This document shows, piece after piece, positions 42,401 to 54,614 of a stretch of 64,000 bases of DNA. The DNA comes from Axinella damicornis. Taxonomy: Eukaryota > Porifera > Demospongiae > Axinellida > Axinellidae. The stretch is taken from NCBI GenBank assembly GCA_963931865.1, contig OZ007507.1:16731681-16795680 (forward strand), given 5' to 3'. Below the pieces are notes generated by a model. That model was not told the DNA's origin, ran no database searches, and worked only from the letters and a program-made list of their open reading frames with translations. The number at the start of each line of letters is the position of its first letter. The stretch's first letter is position 1. A program made the translations under genes and the position numbers.

Positions 42401-45400
42401 TAAACTTGTAAAGCTTTAATGTGTGCTGTATATATGGTAACACAGTCCGCGGCCTTCCAAAACTTTGTGACCATGCCAATGTGACTGTCTGATATTGGTA
42501 GAAAATCCATGCACTGCAACAGATATATACATAATCCATCACACCCTCATACCATAATTATATGGGCTGATCCGTCTCTATATTTTATTCTCCCTGGTAG
42601 TGGCACATGTTATTCTCCACGAATAGTTAGTTAGCGCTTGTTGTTACTCTCCAGGAATGGTAGCTCATTTCATTGTCCTTGAATGGTTGCACTTGATGAC
42701 ACATTTAATTGTTCTGCAAATAGTAGCATATGTCATTTTCCATGAACGTTAGCACATTCTTTTATTCTCCATAAGTGGTACAAGTAGCTTTGCTCGCTTC
42801 GCTCGCTCAGCTACTTCCCCTTCGTTCGCCTACCGTGCGTAATCCGGCGCTGGACATGCAGCTCTCTGTGCAGACTGCATGCAGAGCTGCTCCCCGATTG
42901 CGTCCGCTTCAGCTCCTGCTCGCCACTTGCGTCCGCTTCAGCTGCTACAGTTGTACTCCCGGGCCCGATTGCGGCATCCACTTCAACTGCTGTTCCCCCT
43001 CTGCCTCCGCTGCTGCTCCCCGATTGCGTCTGCTGCTCGCCGCTTGCATCCGCTTCAGCTGCTGCTCCCGATCGCGTCCACTTCGGCTGCTACTCCCCGA
43101 TTGCGGATTCCAGCCCATGCCCGGGCCCGGACCCAAAGTTCTCGAACATTCTTTGCGGAGTTCGAGGTTAAGTAAAGTACGAAGGTCGCGCGTCACTATA
43201 GTCTAGTCCCGCCCCACGAACATCCCACTTCCGTTACACACACACCCACACACACACAAACACACGTTAAAATCTTAATGTATTGATACGTAACACATGT
43301 TATTCTCCACGAATGGCAACCATGACTTGTTATTATGTTCTGCAGGTTTTCCAGACCCTCCGCAAAGCCTTGCACTGCGTGCCTCATCAAGTCCATCCCA
43401 CCCCCCTGTCCTCAGCTGGCTGAGACCTCCCAACATCCCCGCGGAGGTGTCCATCACGTACCAGTTACGCATCATGAACCTCACATCAAATGTTGCAGTA
43501 CTTGCTACGACTGACTTGCTGTCATATCCACTACCGCAGAGCGGTGGCTGTAGCTTGTTTGAATTTACTGTCATAGCTTCAAATGATGTTGGAAACAGCA
43601 CCTCAGAGTCTATCATGGAGACAGTCCCAATCAGTAAGTGTTAGTTGAGGACTTGGAAAGGTATACCACAATCTATGTAATGTAGTGCTTGAGACACCTG
43701 TCTTTTCACATTTTAGGCTAATTCAAGTGCTTTGCAATCTTATCTTAGCAATTGTGGCCTGGTGTTTGATTAAGATCTTAGCCTCTAGCCTTGTTTAGAG
43801 CTAGGGGCTGAAGGAGAAACTTTTTGTCCTAACGAGGCTACGGTTGCACTATATTACTAAAAAGAAACGTCAAAGAATTGTACTCGTTCACTTGACAACT
43901 CTGCCGACTGTGAACTTTCCAGCCAGCACACTGCAATCAGAAGAAGTATGGACTTTCCTTTTTCCACCTTCGCTCTTGTTATGATACAGCTAGCAAACAT
44001 TCATTGGTTCAATGACGATGCTATATTTGCTCAACATTCAATATAACCACACCCACTAAGAGCCACTCCCATATACCAATTCATACTGTTATACATGTCT
44101 GCTCTCTTGGTGTAGTGTATCCAATATCCACAGCTGGCCCAATGATGTGACCATACATCCTGCGCTGCTTGGGCTTCTAATGGCCCTTTGGGCTATACTA
44201 ATGTGCCCTTAGCCTCTGGGTACAGAGGCTAATGTGCCCTTTGCCTTTGGTTATTTTAGCAACCACTTAAGCACTTAAACAAGCTAGCCTTAAGGGCTTC
44301 CCACTGACAAATTAGGGCAGTGTAGGTAGGTAATTAGCCTCGTACCCAGGCCCTCACGGAAGAGGGCCTAGTGACACTTGGCAAAATTCCCGTATGTGCA
44401 CAGTCAGCATAACTGCGTAATCGATTACATTCCTTACTTGGATGCATTCAAAATCACACGGAAGGTAGCTGTTGGTGATGGCTAAGTAGAACGTCCTTGC
44501 TAAGGAGCGACCAGAGGTGAGTTTTGAAGGCTAGAAAAGCGATTTTATCAAACGGCTACACTTTTCACGGGGTAAAGAATGTAATTACTACTCAGTAAAT
44601 GGCAATGGACGAACGTGATTCGCCTACCCGAAATCAAGACTGCGGAGCTCAGCACATACGGGAATTTTGCCAAGTGTCACCAGGCCCACTTCCGCATTTC
44701 GCGTGTGGGCCTGGGAACGAGGCTAGTAGGTAATATGCAACTGTCCAAGAAGGGCTTCCTGCTAGTTCATCACAGCCTGTTACACATGGCCCAAAGGCTA
44801 AGTTCATCACTAATTGCTGAGTAATCTATGCACTAGCCCTTTCTTCCCAGCCGTTCACACATGCATGTACAGTGAATCCAGGCGGAGAGGGGTTAGCAGC
44901 TAGATTACTCGTGATAAGATGAATTAGCCTCATTCCCAGACCAGCAGAAACAGGCTATGGTTAGCTATGAATTAGTTCACCTTGTGCACATGTGTGACCG
45001 GCCAGGCTAGCGGCGCCTAGACTATTCGTGATGAAGCATTCCCAGACAATGTGCGACACAGGCTACAATGAACTATGAACTGGTTCGCCATGCACACATG
45101 TGTGACCGGCCAGGTGGAGTGCGGCTATCAGCTAGACTGATCGCTGAGGTGATGGTAGGAGTTGCACACTCTTAGTATTCTATTTGTATGTGTCTATATT
45201 TTGTTATGTCTTTTTGCCATCCTGTAAGGTGGCAGGTGAAGCTTCGGGTGTAACGCGACATTCTCAGTCCATACTGTGGACTACTGTCTGCATTGTTCAG
45301 CTCAACCAGTAAATCTATCACTATGTTATTCTTGCTTCGGTTGTCATGTGCAGCACCAGATGTTAGGCCAATCAACAGCAGTTTGCGTGTCGTATCTGTT

Positions 45401-48400
45401 GACGTCCGTGGGATGAGTCCATCCATCACCCTCTTCTTTGATGTGAGTTGGACGGGATATAGTGTGAAGTATTTTGAGTGAAACCAGACTACAAACCTGT
45501 ATGAGCAGGTCACCATTGCAAACAGTTCTGTAAGACAGCCAATTGGTTGTGTCCCAAGGGTGGCTACTATACTCTGCTTTAGTGGAGGCCTAACCTTCTT
45601 CAGTGACTAGCACCTAAACTGCACCGACAATCTTTCGAGAAGACTCGTATAGTTTCATGAGTCTTTGAAAAAAAATGTTGGAATCATCTCATTTTGATTT
45701 TGCAACAAGGGGTCACCATTTACGACCACACCTTCCTACTGTCTCTAGCACGTTCGCCTTGCAAACCCGAACCTTGACAACAAATGCCCACCTCCTTTTA
45801 AATTGGTGCCTGCAGACAGTTTATGCAATTCCATGTAGTGAAGCACACCTGGCAATCTGCGCCTGATAGTCACTCGAGACCTTAAGTTGGTATGCACTGA
45901 AGTTGTCGTAGGCAGTCTTGATAACTGTATGACTGATGATGAACTTTTGGGGAATAGCAGTGCATGCACAAACTGGAAGTATTGATGAAGCAACACAGCC
46001 AGCTAGTTGGCACGTGTATACCTGCGACTGAGGAGGATGATCACTCCTGCTGTACATACTACTGGCCAGACATATACAAGCTGTATAGCCAGGCCCTCGC
46101 ATGTGTAACCACTGATTTCCCGAACATCATGATGCTTATGGGAGCGAAATTTTGTAGGTACAAATTTTGATTGTGAAATTTGTACCTCACGAATGAAAAT
46201 TCTTCGCTATACGGTAATATCACAATTCGCTATACTTTCTCCACTACAGGAAGCTGAAACATGCAGTGATAGATATAGTGTTACTGACTACAGAATCACA
46301 AGCAGTGATGGAAGTATCAATGTCAGCGTTGATGCTCTATCGAATTTCAATAACTATACAGTCCGCCTGGACCAAGAAAATGCTCCAAACCTAGTGCGAG
46401 GTCGTGCTTATGATGTCAGTGTGGTTGCTTGCAATAACCTCACCTGTAAGGAATCACAGGCCATCCTAGTGTGTAAGTAAGCATGTACCATTTTCTGTTA
46501 GCTGTGATTTGTGCAGTATGGCCTTAACAATTAATCAACTGGACTAAGGTGGTCGACTACATTTCTTGCAAATCAGCAGTGTCGCTGGCTCTCGCTCTTT
46601 ACTGTGTCTGCGTTAGTTAAGCGTCGCTCATTTCTTCTGATGCACCAGCATGTGTGATGGCATCTCTGGGGACACCATAAGAGCGAGGTCAAGTAACTCC
46701 CCAATTCTGTTACACATCATAATATTGTTATAGTCCAACTTGAGTATCATATTTCAGTTCAAAGGTTAGTTTGTATAGAGTGGGTGTACTCTCAATCATT
46801 CCTGCTTAGTTTTGATAGCACACAACACAATGTCATGTTCAATAATGGTCAATTGGACCAACCTGATAATTAGCCCAACTTGAAACAGTCTACTAACAGC
46901 CCAGGAACAGCCTAATGTAGCTTGGAACAGTCTTGGAGCAGCCTAAATTAGTCCTAATGGAGGAACACCCTTGGAACAGGCTTGGATCAGCCTTGGAACA
47001 GCCTTGGAACAGCCTTGGATCAGCCTTGGAACAGCTTTGGAACAGCCTTGGAACAGCCAAACAGTCTTGGATCATGCCCTGTTGCATGAGTCAGTAGTAC
47101 AGTCAGCTGTATGTGCACACAGCTCTGTGTTGGTAGTTCAGTGTATCATTTGTAGGCTTAGTTGGATGAGACTTAGTTGGATGCTCGTTTATGCCGCTTA
47201 ACTATGCTGACACTCACTCTTGCTCTAACATTGATATTCCCATACCGAAGTTAGTTATTAGTACATACAACCATTAGATGTGTGTTAACCACTATGTTTT
47301 TTCTTTCACTTCCAGTTACCACGGATGTCCAGAACCCCAGAGTGAGATACGTCAACACCACTCTAAACCTGAGCTGCGATTTTGCAGAAGGGTCGACAGC
47401 TGAAGGGTGCCTCTTCAACTTCACCGGGGTTAGCACAGAGCAGAGTTTCTTTGTAAACAGAGCAGAGGAGTCATCAGTGGCGTCGTCTTGCGCTGTGGCA
47501 AACGCAGTGGCTGACAACTTGGATTTCATGTGGAGTGCTTTTGACGACGGTGGGGGAGTTCCAATAGCTGTGGCTTTGATGCCAGTGGACAGGCGGAATC
47601 AGGATAACTTTGAGTGTCTTCTGATACTATCAGGTAAACACATGGAGTGACGTGCATGGTTGTGACTGGTGCTAGTACGTAAGTGGCTTCTGAGTTACAT
47701 TACCTTCATGCATGGTTTTCTGATGGACTGTTGTGCATTCATTGGTTATATGCACGTGCTATGTCAGGGCTGGCAGAAGCAATTGAAACGCGATACAAAG
47801 GCAGAAGCTGCAAGTAAACTATGCTGCAAAACTATTTTCAGCTGTCTGAAAACAGCTGTCGTTGGCACTTCAAAAGCCCAAGAGTATAAGCACCAGGCTC
47901 AGATTGGCTCTGGAATCATTTCTCTGCTTCATTCATGCCAGTCCAACGGTACAGCAGCAATAATTGCAAACGTCAGAGGCAGCACTTGTAGGCATGCGCG
48001 TACATTATTTTTAAACGTTGGGCCAAAGGCTTAGCCTGACAAACTAGACTGAGCCCCTGCATGAACACCAGCAAACTACGCATCATAATAAACTTTCAAT
48101 CTCTGTGTATGCAAGTCTGCGACTCTGTCCCTGTACAATGTTATTCTCTTTGTCCTGCAGGACCGGATGGCCAGTTTCCAAGTACGTCTGTTGCTAGTCA
48201 ATTACAGCATTTGTATCTACCCGCTTGATAAATTCTGTTCAATCAAATTTGTATAATTGCAAGTGGCTTCGCTCGCTCAGCTACTTCCCCCTTGTTTACC
48301 TACGTGAGTAATCCAGCGCCGGACAGCTCTCTGTGCAGAGCTGCTGCTCCCCGATTGCATCCGCTTCAGCTGCTGCTCCCCGGTTGCATCGATCCGCTTT

Positions 48401-51400
48401 GTGACTGCTGTTTTCCCCGTTTCCGTCCGCTTCAGCTGCTGCTCGCCGCTAGCTTGCATCCGCTTCGGCTGCTCTTCCCCGATTTCAACAGCTCCCCGAT
48501 TGCGTGCGCTTTGGCTGCTGCTCCGAGATTGTGTGCGCTTCGGCTACTGCTCCCCGATTGCGTGCGCTTCAACTGCAGCTCCCCGATTGCGTGCGCTTCG
48601 GCTGCTGCTCCCGATTGCGTCTGCTTCGATTGCATCCGCTTAACGCTTGTAGCTTCACCTGTTCTGGAAGATTCCAGCCCATGCCTAATGTTCTCGAACA
48701 TTCTTTGTGGAGTTCGAGGTTCGGTAAATTGAAGTACGAAGGTCGCGCGTCACTATATAGTACAGTCTAGTCCCGCCCCACGAACATCCCACTTCCGTCA
48801 TACACACACGCACATTAAAATCTTAATATATTGATGCATTTGAGAAGTTTGCCAAAGTACATCTTTGTGCAGAAACTTTGACCCCAGAATTAATTTAGAA
48901 TAGACTTTAGGTTTGATGACTTGGATCACTTGAACATTTCATTTGTTTGTATAGGTGACCAAGGCTTGGCTCCAGGTATGTATTTATCTTGATCATCTTT
49001 ATCAAGTCTGGTGTATAGGACTGTAATTGGGAGAAACTAATTGGAGTCCCTTTTGTGTGCTGGTAACCCAGAGTTAGCTTCTGCTCTCCCTGCTGATGGC
49101 GATGAGGATAGCTGAGTTGACAGTGGACCAGCAAGTTCAGGAAGCTCTCTACAGCATTGTTCAACTTCCATGTAGTGTAGACAATCCATGACTTGCTATG
49201 ACAATAGACCAGGCAGTGGTGGCAAAAGTTGGCCAGATTCTAATTCCATCCACTTGTTAATTTGGTCTCGTTCCCTGATCACAACCCAGCCTTTTCATCA
49301 CCTTATCTGTAGAGAGAAGAGACTTACAGTGAGACTATAACTTGCATGATGTTTTTTAAATCTCTGTACAGGGCAAGTTGGTGGTATCGTAGGAGGCATC
49401 ATTGGAGGTATAGTGCTGACAGTCCTGATTGGGGTCATCATCCTGGTGGTGGTCCGTGTACTGCAAAAAAATAAAGAGGTATGTGGTGGCGCCATGGCAG
49501 TGGTGCATGATTGTGAATGACATCATTGACAACTGCAGCCATTAGAGCCAATGGTAAGGCAAGTGGTCAAGTGGGAATTCACATCCTCAACAGTCCACAT
49601 CAGATAGTCTGTTACTCCGTTCTGCTGGAGAAATCTATGTACATACAGTCATAGTCCCTGCCAGTTTACATTCTTCATCCCTTATAAGGTGTGTTGTCTG
49701 TAGGAGACAGTAGGATTCAAATCCAGAATTTTCTGTGGATTCGATTTCTCAGCACTGCTAACTATTATGAGATCACAAGGATTAGCCTCATTCCCAGGCC
49801 CCAAGCCAGCTTTTCGTTACTTGAAGTGCCTGCAGAAAAGCAGGGATATAACCTCAGTGTCTCACATAAGTGATGTAGGGATAGAGACGATGGTAGATTT
49901 AGTTGTGCACTAGATCTCAAAACAGCAAGATCAGTGAAGGTATGAGGTAACATCTTCTATAGCTAGTGGGGGGACAACTGTACTTGTCTTACACCGCAAG
50001 TATATAATAATGACGTATAGTTGGTTGGACAACATACCTACTAAACATCGCCTTTTCATTCTGAAATAATTATTTGTTGAGTGCTAGTCAAGACAGCTGT
50101 TCCATGCATGGCCTTGCTGAGAAGTGACTGAACTGAATGCCAAAGGACCCTTTTCCAGGTGAATTGTTCTCGACACTTACTGTTCGCAGAGACTGCCAAA
50201 GCACGGCTACCATCAATCTCCGTGCAGCTAACGGTCGAGCCATGAATGAGCCGGCTTCGCGCTGCATATTTGTGGTTAGCATACCCACATTCAATGATTC
50301 AGAAGTTCTCTCTACCCTGACGTCACTCATGTGATAAATTACCCCAGGCCTTCCCCACTTTTTCTGTACTGTATATCTCCATCTTGTACTGCAGAATGAA
50401 CAGGAGGTGTCATCTACAGAAGAGAGAAAGAAGACATTCAAACCTTCAGGTGTAACTGACGATGGAAGTGGCCATGGCATTGAACTCACTAAAGAGGAAG
50501 AAGAGGTGAATTTGTTGCAATTGCTAATAAGCAGTAGTTACTGAGCAAGACTACCTGCTGGCATGTCAGCTGTGCCATAAGCACATGCGAAGTTTGTGTC
50601 CACAGACTGTGCAGCAGATATGGACTTAGACTTACGATGGTGACTTCTCCCTCCTGGTACGTATAGTAATTCCACATTCCTGTGCCTCTCTAGTCTCGGC
50701 CCCAGACCCAAACCAACCCCAGCGCGGATCGCTTCCAGTATCCCCACGTGTGATACTGGAGGCAATCCACGCTGGGGTTGGTTTGGGTCTGGGACCGAGA
50801 CTAGTGCCTCTCAGACCACTGTAGTACACACAACACAATTTAATTGATTTTGAAGCATGCACATAAAACGTGTCTGAATATAATATACTTGCAATGGAAC
50901 CAGCAACCTCGATCACACCGTAGACTCACACAAAACTGTGGGCCTTTCCTGGCAAGTCTAGCGCAGCTGAGCAAATGTGATTGATCTGACCACTTCATGC
51001 AGGAATTAAAACCTCAGTATAAACACCTAAAGAATGTGAACTCCATTTACTTGTACGTATATTATCCATACATTATGATTTAGGTGTGTGTATGTGTGTG
51101 TGTCTGTGTCTGTGTGTGTATAACGTGGTGGGACTATACTAGTGACCTGCGTACATGCGACCTTTGTACCTTAGCACCCACCGAACCTCGAATGCTCAGA
51201 GAACGTTGGGCATGGGTCAAAACCTTCCATCCTGGCTGGGGGACACAATCGGGGAGCAGCAGCTGAAGCAGATGCAATCAGGGAGCAACAGCTGAAGCGG
51301 ATGCGATCGAGGAGCAGCAGCTGAAGCAGATGCAGTCATGGTGCAGCAGCTGAAGTGGATGCATTCGGGGAGCAGCAGCTGAAGCTGACGCAATCAGGGA

Positions 51401-52085
51401 GAAGCAGCTGAAGCAGACTCAATTGGGTGCAGCAGCTGAAGTGGACGCATTCGGGGAGCGGCAGATGAGGCGGATGCAATCAAGGGACAGCAGGTCTGCA
51501 CAGAGAGCTGCCCAGTGCCGGATTGCTCGAAGCAGGATTGCTAATAGCTGAGCGAGTGAAGCTACTTGTATTTTAAAAAGCAAGCATGTAACCCGGGTTT
51601 GGAAAGTCACTTATATGTGTCATTTCAATTGTGTTTTAAAGCTGACAATGAGGGCTCCCTTCTAGCTGATATCCTTAACTCATAAAAGTTTATGTTTATT
51701 CTGTCTGCTTCAACTTGTCCTTTTCAGCCTATAGCATGATTTTTTAGGCTCCTCCCTAAATTTAATAAGAAGTGAGACATGAGAAATATTGCAGGTAGTG
51801 GTATTGTATCTGCACAGCACCCATACAAATCAAAGGCACCTGGTGTACAAATCAAATACACCTGCATGCATTACACTTCACATGAATGGTTAAACAGAAG
51901 TATGATTGTACAACAATGTCAACTGCATAACTTTCTTATGGTGTTTTCAGGAGCCCTTACTGAGGTATGAGATGAAGGTGGTTTCCAAGCGGGAAGGGAC
52001 CGTGCGGTTCACTATTAAATACAATGAGAAAGCTATCAAGAGAAGGATTTTAGCTGAAAGTAAAATGGAAGAGGCCTACCTATAG
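39407..52085 (+). CDS. R5: Ig-FN3-FN3-cysteine-domain type I receptor with long acidic/basic tail
   Basis: Exons: 39407-39470, 40539-40856, 43346-43633, 45354-45442, 46250-46472, 47316-47633, 48161-48181, 48955-48975, 49372-49478, 50395-50505 and 51951-52085. They sum to 1695 nt, 564 aa, all phases consistent. Signal peptide MFSLYVFVWIFVSTAAYRVF; Ig-like (ITYDCTI, IPVRCSA); FN3 (PDPPQSLAL, PVLSWLRPP); FN3-2; cysteine domain (NLSCDF, EGCLF, SSCAV); two 7-codon linker exons instead of one; glycine-rich transmembrane helix (GGIIGGIVLTVLIGVIILVV). The tail has an acidic dileucine EEEEEPLL, a known endocytic signal type, then a basic segment (RYEMKVVSKREG, KAIKRRI). R5 is the most diverged complete paralogue. 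Its introns hold three CAAGTAGCTT elements and several foldbacks; its 3' half is duplicated as a pseudogene at 57375-59460. Confidence 0.85.
41321..41415. mobile_element. Foldback element, TAGCCTC subfamily, in R5 intron 2
   Basis: The central palindrome GCTTTTCGTCGCTTGCAGTA / TACTGCAAGCGACGAAAAGC is perfect, with outer ends TAGCCTC and GAACGAGGCTA. CCCACCAG flanks both sides (41313-41320, 41416-41423), consistent with a target duplication. Confidence 0.85.
42779..43285 (+). mobile_element. CAAGTAGCTT element, copy 2 (R5 intron 2)
   Basis: Same order as copy 1: ACAAGTAGCTTTGCTCGC, GGACATGCAGCTCTCTGTGC, minisatellite, GTACGAAGGTCGCGCGTCAC, CCCCACGAACATCCCACTTC, (CA)n, then GTTAAAATCTTAATGTATTG. 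Confidence 0.85.
44335..44725. mobile_element. Longest intact foldback element, 391 bp, with perfect 9-bp target duplication
   Basis: TAGCCTCGTACCCAGGCCC ... GGGCCTGGGAACGAGGCTA. Inverted ends of about 100 bp include ACACTTGGCAAAATTCCCGT and its reverse complement. GTAGGTAAT flanks both sides (44326-44334, 44726-44734). No transposase frame. In R5 intron 3. Confidence 0.85.
46920..47065. repeat. Short tandem repeat, 12-bp unit TTGGAACAGCC(C/T)
   Basis: Degenerate 12-24 bp units (CTTGGAACAGC, CTTGGATCAGC) in R5 intron 5. Confidence 0.85.
48259..48835 (+). mobile_element. CAAGTAGCTT element, copy 3 (between the two R5 linker exons)
   Basis: GCAAGTGGCTTCGCTCGCTC, minisatellite of CCCCGATTGCGTGCGCTTCG type, GTACGAAGGTCGCGCGTCAC, CCCCACGAACATCCCACTTC, short CA tract, CATTAAAATCTTAATATATT. 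Confidence 0.85.
50691..50803. mobile_element. Foldback element, 113 bp, with perfect 9-bp target duplication
   Basis: TAGTCTCGGCCCCAGACCC ... GGGTCTGGGACCGAGACTA. GTGCCTCTC flanks both sides (50682-50690, 50804-50812). Same subfamily as 6778-6890 and 18243-18335. R5 intron 10. Confidence 0.9.
51075..51572 (-). mobile_element. CAAGTAGCTT element, copy 4, inverted (R5 last intron)
   Basis: The reverse complement gives the same order as the other copies: the (GT)n end lies at 51084-51120, GCATACATG/GCGACC-type middle sequence follows, then the minisatellite (GGAGCAGCAGCTGAAGC units, 51240-51480), then AGCTACTTGTA. The site is empty in the R5 3'-half duplicate around 58650-58680. Confidence 0.8.
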
Positions 52086-52179
52086 GGTTTTAGTTTAGTT
52101 GAAAAGCACTGTTTTCATAGTTGTTTGAGTGAACCAAACATTATGGTTAGTTATAGTTTAGTTTTCAACACTAGATCAG

Positions 52180-52185
52180 AATAAA
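52180..52185 (+). terminator. R5 poly(A) signal
   Basis: AATAAA 95 nt after the R5 stop codon. Confidence 0.6.
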
Positions 52186-52265
52186 TGAGGTTAGACTATA
52201 CGTAGCTAAATTAGTCCTTTGGTGCACATGTAGTAGTAGTACTTTGTGTAGATGATGTATTCTTG

Positions 52266-52368
52266 TAGCCTCGTTCCCAGGCCCCGCCCAGCTTTTCGTT
52301 GCTAGCCAGTACGGAAAACTGTTCTTTCTTGCAACCGAAAGCGGTGCGCAGGCCTGAGAACGAGGCTA
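52266..52368. mobile_element. Foldback element, 103 bp, with perfect 9-bp target duplication
   Basis: TAGCCTCGTTCCCAGGCCCC ... AGGCCTGAGAACGAGGCTA. GTATTCTTG flanks both sides (52257-52265, 52369-52377). Confidence 0.9.
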
Positions 52369-52418
52369 GTATTCTTGACTTTTTTGCACTAAGTCAAGAG
52401 TAATAATGTTAAGAGCAT

Positions 52419-52455
<37 letters not shown>
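52419..52455. repeat. Poly-G tract, 37 bp
   Basis: Uninterrupted G run between R5 and the fucosyltransferase-like genes. Confidence 0.9.
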
Positions 52456-52611
52456 CTGAAACACATGATTTCTTTGTTCTACGTAGCTGCAGACTTTCCC
52501 ATGCAGACTCCCTCCCCCTTATTCATACCGGCTGGCCAAGTCTGGTATACCTGCAAGCTTAAGCCATGCAGATCGACTTCAACACTAGCTGGTTGTAGAG
52601 CTATACCAAGG

Positions 52612-52855
52612 TAGTCTCGCGACCAGACCCACACGGAACTTCTGGGGTGTTAGGCATGCAATCAAGGCTGCGGTAGCGCTTCATGGATCACTGTGGATTC
52701 AGGAGTTCACACCTTGTACTACGCGAGTATCATAAAAAAAACAGTGGCGGTTAACAGGTACTTGAACAACTATCTACATGCTGAATGTGCAGAACAAGCG
52801 TCGTTGCAACTTGACCAGACCCTCCTTTCCGTGTGGATCTGGCCCCGCGAGACTA
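52612..52855. mobile_element. Foldback element, TAGTCTCGCG subfamily, 244 bp
   Basis: Left TAGTCTCGCGACCAGACCC, right GGCCCCGCGAGACTA, with a middle (GTTCACACCTTGTACTA) shared with a related element at about 18925-19115. Flanks ATACCAAGG (52603-52611) and ATACCATGG (52856-52864) form a 9-bp duplication with one mismatch. Confidence 0.75.
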
Positions 52856-52929
52856 ATACCATGGGCCATGTAAGCTTTCATGATGACAGTATACGGGACA
52901 TGTTGGAAGGGGCTAACTCTATACCGCAG

Positions 52930-53160
52930 TGAGAAGGAGCTAGTGGAGTTAGCTACATACTGTGAAACCTCTCAATATATCTAGGGCACATTGGGTATAT
53001 AGTATGTCCTTTGTAGAGAGGTTGTCCTCTTCCCAGAGGTTCACATTATAGGTGAACCAATTCTTTGGGACAACGAAATCGTCCTTTGTAGAGAGTTGTG
53101 TCCCTATCTCGGAGGGTCCACTATCGGAGGTTTTACTATAGTGGTTGTCCCTCATGCACC
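52930..53160. repeat. Inverted/tandem repeat with CCTTTGTAGAGAG words
   Basis: It starts TGTGAAACCTCTCAATAT and ends TCGGAGGTTTTACTATAG, with two GTCCTTTGTAGAGAG words inside; a MITE-like foldback unrelated to the TAGYCTCG family. Confidence 0.55.
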
Positions 53161-53164
53161 TCCC

Positions 53165-54328
53165 TATAAGCTCTATTTATAAACAGGCACAAAAATTTAT
53201 ACCAGAGCCACAATAACCTAAGGGATATATAACTGGAGGTAGCATTGGGGGATGCCAAAATTGTTATCCAATGCCGTCTGGGTGATCTTATACATATATT
53301 GAGCTAGACCTTTCAGGCTTCAGCAGCAGAAAGTTGAAGTATGTGTAGCTCAAAAAGTGGTTACTAAAACTAAAAGAGCCTTTACTAACTCTTTTGAGAT
53401 TTAGTAATTAAAACTAAAACTAAAACTAAACAATGCGACTTCTACCTAATTATAACCAAAAACTAAACTATTTCAGTTTTAGATAACTAAAACAAGATTG
53501 GTGTAGCTACACAGAGAACGTGGTATTTGGTGGTAATTAAGAGCTTGATTTATTCTTGAGATCCAATTTGCATGGAGGACATTGGACATGCATAGAGTGG
53601 GATTTGGTGTGGTTAGCATCAACTGGTAGATCCCAGTTGCATATGGAGGACATGGGATTAGGTGGTCAACTTCAAGAGCTGGGATTTGCACTCTTGTCTT
53701 GAAGCGGTGCAGCTTCTGGCCACTTGGAGAAGAAGTCGACCAGAGTGACATTGTAGCGGTAAGCTACCGTTGACTGTCTTCGCCGATGAGATCAATTCCA
53801 ACCTGATACAAATCAGTCAAACTGAAAGAAACTGGTGCATACAAACCACCTGATAAGAATCTATCATCATACAAATCACCTGACTGCTGAACATGCTGTT
53901 GTACATCACTCCATAGGGTATTCCAGTAAAACCGCTCTGCAATTTTCTTGTGTCTTCCCATGCAAATGACCACCTACAAGTCAATGATAATGTGACACGT
54001 TTAGCTATAGCTAGCAAAGCAAAATCCAAGTTTAGAGTTGCTAAATACCTTCAGCCGATGAATGTCAGGACAGAATTATTCGCTCCTGTTCTTCTGCAGT
54101 CTGAGGAACTTGTCTCTCGGCATTCTCGTCTCTCAGTGCCATCAACAACTCGACTCTCTGAGTAGGACAGCAGGCCCCGCTTCACACGAAATGTTCTTTC
54201 TTCTCAGGAATCGCTTCTTTTTCGTTGGGGTAGCGATGGAAAGTGAGGAAATTTCGTCGTAGTTCTGGGTTCTAGTCAAAATGATCGCAGCGCTACTCAA
54301 ACGACCTCGTAGATCGGCGGTCGGGGGA

Positions 54329-54361
<33 letters not shown>

Positions 54362-54610
54362 ACAATGTTCATCAGTACCGGGGGACATTAATTATTCACT
54401 CCGGGTTCCGTGGGACCGGATCCTGCCCTCTGCACGTGCTGCTGAGACCCTGGTAATCTGTCTCATGACTGCCGCCGGGCCTCAGTGGACAACTCTCCTA
54501 ACAGTGGAGGCAAGAAAGAAGAAGAAGAAGCACTCGATTTTGTGACGTGATTCAGATAGCCTTCCTGATTGACAGGGGGAAGACAAATCCTGGCAGAGTC
54601 GTACTGTTGG
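53165..54610. other. Spacer upstream of fucosyltransferase-like copy 1
   Basis: It holds an A-rich element fragment (53355-53495) and a 27-bp poly-G tract (54335-54361). I see no supported gene. Confidence 0.4.
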
Positions 54611-54614
54611 CGAG

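Noticed and set aside
47669..48034. 121-codon plus-strand frame in R5 intron 6
   Set aside because: Lies between two well-supported R5 exons, has no recognisable domain and no matching splice phase; treated as intron.
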